Source of the DNA: an uncultured Roseburia sp.
GTDB taxonomy: Bacteria > Bacillota > Clostridia > Lachnospirales > Lachnospiraceae
Assembly: GCA_910577925.1 (NCBI GenBank)
Contig: CAJTOI010000001.1
Span: 72,645-136,644 of the forward strand
Direction of reading: 5' to 3'
DNA length: 64,000 nt
Part shown: one piece after another, positions 58,836 to 64,000 of the stretch
How positions within the stretch are numbered: the stretch's first letter is position 1
Layout of the letters: each line of letters opens with the position of its first letter
Program-made: the position numbers and the translations under genes
Notes under the pieces: generated by a model
What the model saw: the letters and a program-made list of their open reading frames with translations, nothing else
Told to the model about the DNA's origin: nothing
Databases searched by the model: none

Positions 58836-59888
58836 TTACGACAGGCCCCTTTTGGGAATCGCAATATTGCTGACGGTATCGTCTCCCTTTTGGCGCTGCA
58901 CCGACTGATAGCCGAAAGCATCCAGTGCCTGGCCGGTCGCTGCACACAGACGCTTCCGGACCGCCTCGCTGCGCTCCCGATATAAAATCGGCTTATCCGC
59001 CTTTGTCCAGTCCCGAAACAGCGTGCAGCGCAGGCGCAGAATATAGGCTTTCTCCGCTTCCTCGATGCGTATCTTCATATCGTAGCGCTTGAGTACGGCC
59101 TTGCAGCAGCCGATGCACAGCGTCAGAATATACGAGATCTCTGCCATCTGCTCCGGTATTACGGGCTCCTTACAGTTGTTTTTGATCTCGAATGCCTGAC
59201 CGTTCATCGGATCATCCCCATACCCGACCAGCGCCTGCTCGGCTTGTTCGTAATCGATATACGCCTCCTCAAGATTCGTCTTCATATATTGTCTCACGAT
59301 CCACGCATACCAGTCGCCAAGTCTTCCGGCCTCCTCATCGCTCATCTCCGTCAGATTCATATTAAATTTGAGCATATCGGTAAACATTTTTTCGATTTGT
59401 CCGTAGTTTTGCGCGGCCGCGTTCCATTCCTGCTTTGTCTTGCGGTATTCCTCGCGGATCAGCTTTACCTGCCTGCGTATCCGCTCCGCTTTTGCGGCAG
59501 CCTGTCCCGTGCGCGCCCGTTCCGCAAGAGCCGCATCAATCGGCATCAGCAGATCTTCCGCGAGCCGGCACGGCTTGATAATGATTTTGAATACTTTGCA
59601 CGCGTTGATAAAGCTCACGGTCTCGCTGATTTTCCGCCCGTCCGACATCACAATCCGGATCGTCTCCGGCGAGATCATACTCACGAGCGAAAACAATTCC
59701 GTCCCCGTCATGACAGCCATTTCCATCGCCCCGATAAACACATCCGGCTTATGATGCTCGATCACATCGATCGCCGCCTCCGCCGAGGCAACCAGTTCGT
59801 ATTCAAAATTTTTTTCCACACCGTCTAAAATTGCCCGAATGCTGGCCGCATGAATTTCATCCGGCTCCGCTATCACCACAAAACTCAT
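58836..59888 (-). CDS. Pseudo-receiver domain protein with a helical C-terminus
   Basis: A 350-residue cytosolic protein. Residues 1-125 read as a CheY-like receiver: acidic pair in VVIAEPDE, Thr/Ser position in IRIVMSDG, and the Lys-Pro loop KIIIKPC (Lys105). The phospho-acceptor Asp is missing: the PDVFIGAMEM segment has Ala54 where Asp is expected. A coiled-coil helix follows (about 130-180, KAERIRRQVKLIREEYRKTKQEW), then an unrecognised helical domain (about 185-350). No kinase gene is adjacent. ATG 59888 with GGAGGAG upstream is chosen over 59930. It is divergent from the Cys-rich gene. Possibly phosphorylation-independent signalling. Confidence 0.7.
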   Translation of the reverse strand: MSFVVIAEPDEIHAASIRAILDGVEKNFEYELVASAEAAIDVIEHHKPDVFIGAMEMAVMTGTELFSLVSMISPETIRIVMSDGRKISETVSFINACKVFKIIIKPCRLAEDLLMPIDAALAERARTGQAAAKAERIRRQVKLIREEYRKTKQEWNAAAQNYGQIEKMFTDMLKFNMNLTEMSDEEAGRLGDWYAWIVRQYMKTNLEEAYIDYEQAEQALVGYGDDPMNGQAFEIKNNCKEPVIPEQMAEISYILTLCIGCCKAVLKRYDMKIRIEEAEKAYILRLRCTLFRDWTKADKPILYRERSEAVRKRLCAATGQALDAFGYQSVQRQKGDDTVSNIAIPKRGLS

Positions 59889-59974
59889 ATGTCTCCTCCG
59901 TCCGTATCGGTACTGTTTTTCTATTATCATACCAAATTCAAAAATACATCACAATTATTTTTCAAAATATTGTA

Positions 59975-60001
59975 ACACTTATTTGCGCCCCACATAAGAT
60001 A
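59975..60001 (+). promoter_or_regulatory. Sigma-K-like promoter of the Cys-rich gene
   Basis: AC (59975-59976), 16 bases, CATAAGATA (59993-60001), matching the Bacillus sigma-K pattern AC-N16-CATANNNTA. Sigma-A alternatives there need a 19-bp spacer. The same arrangement occurs on the minus strand at 60523-60549. Confidence 0.45.
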
Positions 60002-60031
60002 CAGTGTAAGAAAAATATGGAGGATTTCATA

Positions 60032-60268
60032 ATGAGTGATTTAGCTGCAACAAACTGTGGTGGTGGATGTGGATGTAACGAGGGAGGATGCGGTTCCATT
60101 ATCTGGATTCTCTTACTGTTATGCTGCTGCAACGGCAACGGTGGTTTCTTCGGCGGCAACAACAACGGATGCGGATGCGGCGGCAATGACTGCCTGTGGA
60201 TCATCATTCTTCTCTTCTTCTGCGGAGGATGCGGCAATAACAACAGTCTCTTCGGCGGCTGCTGCTAA
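60032..60268 (+). CDS. Cys/Gly-rich small protein with internal duplication (HCB-like)
   Basis: A 78-residue protein with 14 Cys and about 21 Gly. Two similar halves are visible: GCGCNEGGCG then SIIWILLLLCCC and a Gly/Asn tail, followed by GCGCGGNDC then LWIIILLFFCGGC and another Gly/Asn tail. Clostridial relatives are annotated by resemblance to chorion class high-cysteine HCB proteins; that name carries no function. The Cys pattern and hydrophobic runs suggest a cross-linked, insoluble surface protein, e.g. spore coat or exosporium. ATG 60032 has GGAGG 8 bases upstream. A strong terminator follows. Confidence 0.8.
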   Translation: MSDLAATNCGGGCGCNEGGCGSIIWILLLLCCCNGNGGFFGGNNNGCGCGGNDCLWIIILLFFCGGCGNNNSLFGGCC

Positions 60269-60279
60269 TTTATGCATCG

Positions 60280-60308
60280 AAAAAAGAGCGGCGCTGCCGC
60301 TCTTTTTT
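60280..60308. terminator. Bidirectional terminator between the Cys-rich gene and the 48-residue ORF
   Basis: 13-bp stem AAAAAAGAGCGGC (60280-60292) with GCCGCTCTTTTTT (60296-60308) and a GCT loop. Its A and T tracts serve both convergent genes. Confidence 0.9.
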
Positions 60309-60356
60309 CTGTCCGACGCGCTTCGGCGCTTGCCGTCGACGCTTCTGCAAACGGTG

Positions 60357-60503
60357 CTATCTGCGCTGTTTCTTCTCCTCAGGATCGATTTTCCCGGGCT
60401 TCCCATAAAGTTTCTCCAGTGTGTGACATTCCTTCGGAACCCTGCGCGTGCGCAGGCATTCCTCATCTATCTCATAGACGCTATTGTCTTCAATGATCAG
60501 CAT
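60357..60503 (-). CDS. 48-residue small protein, uncharacterised
   Basis: A short ORF on the minus strand, starting MLIIEDNSVYEIDEEC and ending PEEKKQRR, with two Cys (ECLRTRR and KECHT). Supporting evidence is a very strong GGGGGAGGAGG ribosome site 8 bases before ATG 60503, a sigma-K-like promoter just upstream (60523-60549), and a shared bidirectional terminator downstream. No homologous named family is recognised. Charged and probably soluble; the 2 Cys could join a disulphide network with the convergent Cys-rich protein. Confidence 0.7.
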   Translation of the reverse strand: MLIIEDNSVYEIDEECLRTRRVPKECHTLEKLYGKPGKIDPEEKKQRR

Positions 60504-60522
60504 AAAAAGACCTCCTCCCCCT

Positions 60523-60549
60523 TATCTTATGCACTCCTGCTCATAAAGT
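60523..60549 (-). promoter_or_regulatory. Sigma-K-like promoter of the 48-residue ORF
   Basis: Minus strand AC (60549-60548), exactly 16 bases, CATAAGATA (60531-60523), the same -10 nonamer and spacing as at 59975-60001. Confidence 0.45.
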
Positions 60550-60569
60550 GCCGGCCTGCGTCATAAACT
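60541..60569 (+). promoter_or_regulatory. Possible sigma-E-like promoter of the two-gene unit at 60589
   Basis: TCATAAA (60541-60547), 14 bases, CATAAACT (60562-60569), 5 of 7 and 7 of 8 matches to the Bacillus sigma-E consensus. It overlaps the divergent sigma-K-like promoter. Weak evidence. Confidence 0.3.
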
Positions 60570-60588
60570 GAAAGAAAAAAGGTGATTT

Positions 60589-60915
60589 ATGGACAGCACA
60601 TCACAGACACCCTTTGACAATATGACTCAGACAAGAGAACTGCAAATGCTAAAAACCATGCTTCCCTATATGAAAGAGTCACAAAAAAAACAGTTTGCAA
60701 TATTAATAAAGTATATGGAGCTTCAAAATACCATACAGCTGTTCTCGCAGAACACCGCGGCTCTCTCCATGTGTTCCGTTGAGGAGGATCACAACAATAT
60801 GCTCTGTATGCTAGAGGACCTGCGCGGTTTCTGTACGGAAAAAGAACAGGAAACGCTGGATATGCTCTCTAACATGTTCTCCATGTTAGAGACCTACGAG
60901 ACTCTTTTCAGCTAA
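60589..60915 (+). CDS. Small Met-rich helical protein, uncharacterised
   Basis: A 108-residue soluble protein predicted to be nearly all helical and unusually rich in Met (11 residues), e.g. LQMLKTMLPYMKESQKKQFAIL and DMLSNMFSMLETYE. Three Cys lie in the second half. No signal peptide or membrane segment. AAAGGTGA precedes ATG 60589. It is followed after 29 bases by another Met-rich small gene, and both share an M(L/M)P(Y/F) motif, so they may be related partners. Possibly sporulation-linked by context; family not recognised. Confidence 0.7.
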   Translation: MDSTSQTPFDNMTQTRELQMLKTMLPYMKESQKKQFAILIKYMELQNTIQLFSQNTAALSMCSVEEDHNNMLCMLEDLRGFCTEKEQETLDMLSNMFSMLETYETLFS

Positions 60916-60944
60916 ACGAATAACCGAATCAGGAAAGGATTGTC

Positions 60945-61232
60945 ATGGAAAATAATTTTCTTGGTAATAACCCGCTTTTACAGGGCATGTCGCCCGAAAA
61001 GCTGCAGTTTCTTGCAAACTTCGCGAACAGTTCCAAACCAACGGACATCAAAGACATGATGCCGTTTTTGATGGCATCGGCAAACACCGCCAAACAGAAC
61101 AATATCCAGTTCAACGACGCGGAAACGGATCTGCTCGTCAGTATTCTCAAACAGAATATGTCGCCCGAAGAGGCCGCAAAGGCCGACAAGCTTCTCGCTC
61201 TGATGCGGGGCCGGAGGACGCCCTCCCGCTGA
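60945..61232 (+). CDS. Small helical protein, uncharacterised
   Basis: A 95-residue helical protein: ENNFLGNNPLLQGMSPEKLQFL, then DMMPFLMASANTAKQ, and a C-terminal LLVSILKQNMSPEEAAKAD. Two M-S-P-E-(K/E) turns (residues about 15 and 70) start helices and suggest an internal repeat. AGGAAAGGA precedes ATG 60945. Probably co-transcribed with 60589. Function unknown. Confidence 0.7.
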   Translation: MENNFLGNNPLLQGMSPEKLQFLANFANSSKPTDIKDMMPFLMASANTAKQNNIQFNDAETDLLVSILKQNMSPEEAAKADKLLALMRGRRTPSR

Positions 61233-61245
61233 TGCCCCGTTTTGT

Positions 61246-61289
61246 CCTTTTCCGGTAAATGCAGTGATTTCGGCATTTGCCGGAAAAGG
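61246..61289. repeat. Long hairpin between convergent genes
   Basis: 17-bp stem (61246-61262 with 61273-61289, one G-T pair) and a 10-base loop. No T run follows on either strand, so it may be a 3'-end processing or protective structure rather than a classic terminator. Confidence 0.6.
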
Positions 61290-61300
61290 CCTGCGGCATT

Positions 61301-62710
61301 TTACCATATGGATGCCGTAGTCACTTCCAACATCTTATCAAGCGGCGAGGTACTCGTGCCGTTTCCGTCCGTCCCCTCGAAATATTTCCTGCTGGCAGAT
61401 TCAAAGATTACATAGACATTGTTATCCGCAATGGCAATCTCCTCCGCACAGGGCGGCATTTCCACTTTTACGGACGGATTGTTCGGATCGTTCGCCAGGC
61501 CGATCAGAGAACTATATACGTTCAGGTAGGACGAATTTTCCCTTCCGTAGGAAGTGCTCAGATACACGGAACCTCTCTCGTCAAACGCAATCCCCTGCAC
61601 CTTACTCGGAATCTCATAGCGGCTCACTGCCTGCAGCGTATCGCTTGTCGCATTATAGCTGTATGAAACCATCTCGGAATTAAACAGCTTTGTGTGCGTT
61701 GCCACCCAGATTCTGTCCCCGTAGCTTGTGATGCAAGACGGCGTATTCTTCAGCGGATATTCGTCCGACACAATCGTCACATCCACGCAATAGCCCGGCG
61801 ACTGTACCGCGAGCCGCTTGATATAGCCGTACGGAATCCGCTCCAGGGTTCCGGGCTTGGAATGGCAGACCCAGATATTGCTGCCGTCAAACGCAATGCC
61901 CCCCAGATGGCTGTCCTCCCGCATCGCCAGCGTGACAAGATAATCGCCGCTCTCACGGTCAAACACCAGCAGCGAACCTTTCTTTTTGCCGCTCTCGGCG
62001 TAAGACGTCATCAAAATCAGCTCCGGGGTAAAACATAAGCCCTGCAGGCACTGCCCCTCGCTACTGATGATATTCTCAAGATAGTCCTGCTCTCTCGTGG
62101 ACGGCATCCCGGGGATCACCACATCCTCCCGGAAATTGTAATTGCAGTCCCGCAGCTGTTTTTTCTTATCGGAGGAACCTCCCGAAACCGAGTAGGAATA
62201 CATCTCCACATTCCGGCGGTTATCAATCGCCGCGGTCCATTTCGCATAGAGCGTGATGCACGCCTGCTCCCCGTCAGACGACATCGAAATGTCAGACGAA
62301 GTCGGAACGCCAAACTTTGTTTGCACGCCAAACTTTGTTTGCACGCCAAACTTTGTTTGCACGCCAAACTTTGTTTGGCGTGTGATCCTTGTGATCTTCT
62401 CCTCATAGCTGCCGTCGGTATACCATCCCGCAAAGTTATAGCCTTCCCGTTTGGGTACCGCAGGCATAAAGGGCAGATCCGCCTTTCCGAGGCTGTCCGG
62501 ATTACGCGGACTGTTCTCGCCGCCGTCTAGCTCGTAGCAGATGCGAACCCGCTCGCCGCCCTTCAATTCGGACAGACGGACCGTGCCGTGCTCCTGTTCT
62601 GACGCGTATGCCCCGTCTGCAGACATAGAACCTGCATGCATCATCCGCGGGTCTGTAAAAAGGAGGATTCCCACATACAAAATTACCAAAAACCTTCTGT
62701 GTAATCTCAT
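61301..62710 (-). CDS. Secreted protein with an InlB B-repeat interrupted by hexapeptide repeats and a propeller-like domain
   Basis: A 469-residue exported protein with a signal peptide (about 1-26, ending MMHAG). An InlB B-repeat/Flg_new domain follows (about 50-160: ICYELDGG, NFAGWYTDGS, LYAKW). Inside that domain, four copies of QTKFGV (about 111-134) are encoded by an 18-bp tandem repeat. The C-terminal 270 residues show repeated strands typical of a beta propeller (GLCFTPELILMTSYAE, GIAFDGSNIWVCHS, CITSYGDRIWVATHT, GIAFDERGSVYLSTS, EEIAIADNNVYVIFES). No catalytic motif or anchor is seen. GGAGG precedes ATG 62710. Likely binds an extracellular ligand; unproven. Confidence 0.78.
   Translation of the reverse strand: MRLHRRFLVILYVGILLFTDPRMMHAGSMSADGAYASEQEHGTVRLSELKGGERVRICYELDGGENSPRNPDSLGKADLPFMPAVPKREGYNFAGWYTDGSYEEKITRITRQTKFGVQTKFGVQTKFGVQTKFGVPTSSDISMSSDGEQACITLYAKWTAAIDNRRNVEMYSYSVSGGSSDKKKQLRDCNYNFREDVVIPGMPSTREQDYLENIISSEGQCLQGLCFTPELILMTSYAESGKKKGSLLVFDRESGDYLVTLAMREDSHLGGIAFDGSNIWVCHSKPGTLERIPYGYIKRLAVQSPGYCVDVTIVSDEYPLKNTPSCITSYGDRIWVATHTKLFNSEMVSYSYNATSDTLQAVSRYEIPSKVQGIAFDERGSVYLSTSYGRENSSYLNVYSSLIGLANDPNNPSVKVEMPPCAEEIAIADNNVYVIFESASRKYFEGTDGNGTSTSPLDKMLEVTTASIW
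62307..62378. repeat. Four 18-bp palindromic tandem repeats
   Basis: Unit ACGCCAAACTTTGTTTGC at 62307, 62325, 62343 and 62361 (last base G in the fourth). The fourth unit is part of a perfect 10-bp inverted repeat CACGCCAAAC-TTT-GTTTGGCGTG (62360-62382). Confidence 0.95.
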
Positions 62711-62771
62711 AATGGAATCCTCCTTTCACGTTATCAATCTTCTGCCTTTGATTTTTCCTTATTTATTCTTC

Positions 62772-64000
62772 TTACTCGTCTCCGCTGTCAAGCTTAGACG
62801 CTCTCGCCGCCGTCTCCTTTTCCTGAATATCCGACGGAGCCTGCTCATATCTCGCAAACTCGTAGGAGAACGTTCCATTTCCTCCGGTCATGGAGCGCAG
62901 ATCCGTATTATACCCGTACAGCTCCATATACGGGACATCCGCCACGATTTCCTGATATCCGTGTTCTGCCGGATTCATACCAAGAACACGCCCGCGGCGC
63001 TTATTGAGATCCCCCATAATATCACCGGTGTATTTGTCCGGCACAAGCACTTTCAGGGAAGCAATCGGCTCGAGCAAAACGGGAGACGCATCCATAAACC
63101 CTTTCTTGAACGCCTGGATTGCAGCCACCTTAAACGCCAGCTCCGAGGAGTCTACCGGGTGATAGGATCCGTCGTAGAGCACCGCCTTCACCCCGACAAC
63201 CGGGTATGCCGCCATCGGTCCCTTCAGCACGGCCTCCTGGATTCCCTTCTCAACCGCCGGGAAATAGTTCTTCGGAACGGCTCCGCCCACCACGCACTGG
63301 TCAAACACATAAGCGGTATCCAGATCGCCGGAAGGTTCAAATGTCATCTTGACATGACCGTACTGTCCGTGTCCTCCGGACTGCTTTTTATATTTGTACT
63401 CCACATCCGCCTTTTTGCGGATGGTCTCGCGGAATGCCACCTTCGGTTTACTGAGTTCGATCTCAACTTTATAGCGCTCGGCAAGCTTGCTGACAACCAC
63501 ATCCAGGTGCTGATCGCCCATACCGTAGAGAAGCGTCTGTCCGTTCTCGCTGTCATTGACCATCTTTAAGGTCAGATCTTCCGCCATCAGCTTCTGAAGC
63601 GCCTGGGAAATCTTATCCTCGTCTCCCTTGTTCTTCGCTTTGTAGCGCTTGTATGTATAGGGTGTGGAGATTGAGGTCCGAATATACAGGATCGGGTTCG
63701 CTTTTGTCGAAAGCGAATCGGTGGTCGCCGCCTGGGAAAGCTTCGCCAAAGCGCCGATATCCCCGGCGTGCAGCTCCTTTACCTCCTCCGTTTTATTTCC
63801 ACGAATTACATATAATTTGCCGACTTTTTCCTCGACATCCCTGTGGTGATTAAACAGCACGTCATCGGTCTTAAGTACACCGGAATTTACCTTGATGAGC
63901 GAATATTTCCCGATAAACGGATCGACAATCGTCTTCCAGATGTACGCCGACTTCGGCTTTGCGAAATCGTAATCCGCGTTGAACACCTCGTTCGTCTTCG
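62772..64000 (-). CDS. Elongation factor G-like GTPase paralogue (5' end outside window)
   Basis: C-terminal about 409 residues of an EF-G-type protein: domain II (IWKTIVDPFIGKYSLIKVNSGVLK), domain III, domain IV beginning FRETIRKKADVEYKYKKQSGGHGQYGHV, and domain V (PVLLEPIASLKVLVPDKYTGDIMGDLNKRRGRVLGM). The GTPase domain lies beyond the window; the frame is open to the edge through TNEVFNADYDF. The sequence differs from canonical FusA (for example YKYKKQSGGHGQYGHV), fitting the FusA2-like paralogue common in clostridia. Whether it translocates, recycles ribosomes or only binds GTP is not known. Confidence 0.88.
   Translation of the reverse strand, partial: KTNEVFNADYDFAKPKSAYIWKTIVDPFIGKYSLIKVNSGVLKTDDVLFNHHRDVEEKVGKLYVIRGNKTEEVKELHAGDIGALAKLSQAATTDSLSTKANPILYIRTSISTPYTYKRYKAKNKGDEDKISQALQKLMAEDLTLKMVNDSENGQTLLYGMGDQHLDVVVSKLAERYKVEIELSKPKVAFRETIRKKADVEYKYKKQSGGHGQYGHVKMTFEPSGDLDTAYVFDQCVVGGAVPKNYFPAVEKGIQEAVLKGPMAAYPVVGVKAVLYDGSYHPVDSSELAFKVAAIQAFKKGFMDASPVLLEPIASLKVLVPDKYTGDIMGDLNKRRGRVLGMNPAEHGYQEIVADVPYMELYGYNTDLRSMTGGNGTFSYEFARYEQAPSDIQEKETAARASKLDSGDE

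Noticed and set aside
59970..60000. Ordinary sigma-A promoter TTGTAA / TAAGAT before the Cys-rich gene
   Set aside because: Possible, but the spacer is 19 bp; the AC-N16-CATAAGATA reading is better and is duplicated for the opposing ORF.
62307..62378. CRISPR array
   Set aside because: The 18-bp units are directly adjacent with no spacers and are in frame in a coding gene.
62541..63569. 342-residue plus-strand open frame
   Set aside because: Antisense to the EF-G paralogue and the start of the secreted protein; no recognisable domain, and both sense genes are clear.

Overview
The window looks like a chromosomal segment of a spore-forming, low-to-mid GC Firmicute, most likely of the Lachnospiraceae / Clostridium cluster XIVa. 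The reasons are the clostridial gene order (mreBCD-PBP2-minCDE-rodA, yqfC-yqfD-phoH-ybeY, alr-mazF), several sporulation genes (yqfC, yqfD, spoVB-like, bofC-like), strong AGGAGG ribosome binding sites, and a Re-type citrate synthase homologue next to icd. Almost all genes lie on the minus strand. I see no tRNA, rRNA, CRISPR array, complete insertion sequence, prophage or known riboswitch. No stretch above about 300 bases lacks a gene.

Region 1 (1-14.6 kb): the end of a yggS gene, an HlyD-like membrane protein, a DUF378 protein and a P-loop protein. Then comes a long cell-shape and division operon read leftward: radC, mreB, mreC, mreD, PBP2, minC, minD, minE, rodA, mgsA, dacF. A ynbB-like PLP enzyme precedes radC.

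Region 2 (14.6-23.4 kb): mismatch repair and tRNA modification (mutS, mutL, miaA) behind two flavoproteins. The block starts at a promoter overlapped by a repeated operator-like sequence.

Region 3 (23.4-31.2 kb): the pdp-yqfC-yqfD-phoH-pgpH-like-ybeY-spoVB-bofC-like cluster. The PgpH homologue is short and has lost its HD metal ligands.

Region 4 (31.2-35.0 kb): an accessory patch with a small unknown gene, an XRE regulator with a membrane protein, a large leucine-rich-repeat lipoprotein and a relic of an Rpn-family nuclease. Two similar 32-33 bp promoter-bearing direct repeats flank it.

Region 5 (35-58.7 kb): housekeeping genes. They are rlmH, xpt, a zinc-ribbon/TPR protein, folD, fhs, ftsK, uppP, tepA, glgA, metY, yebC, a CorC-like protein, mazF, alr, nnr, rex, an ABC-F protein, icd and Re-citrate synthase.

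Region 6 (58.7-64 kb): a pseudo-receiver protein, then a compact group of small uncharacterised proteins. One is very rich in Cys and Gly and is a visible internal duplication. A 48-residue minus-strand ORF lies convergent to it. Both of these carry the same AC-N16-CATAAGATA promoter-like signal, which fits mother-cell sigma-K. This group is my best candidate for an undescribed system, probably a spore-surface or late-sporulation module. A secreted InlB-repeat/beta-propeller-like protein carrying an 18-bp palindromic tandem repeat and an EF-G paralogue (cut by the window edge) close the window.

A cross-cutting observation is that several genes (mutL, ftsK, tepA, the COG2509 flavoprotein and the secreted protein at 61.3 kb) carry short in-frame repeats or palindromic insertions in linkers or loops. 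Starts were re-chosen for many genes by ribosome binding site position and family alignment. All family assignments come from motif recognition, not from database searches.
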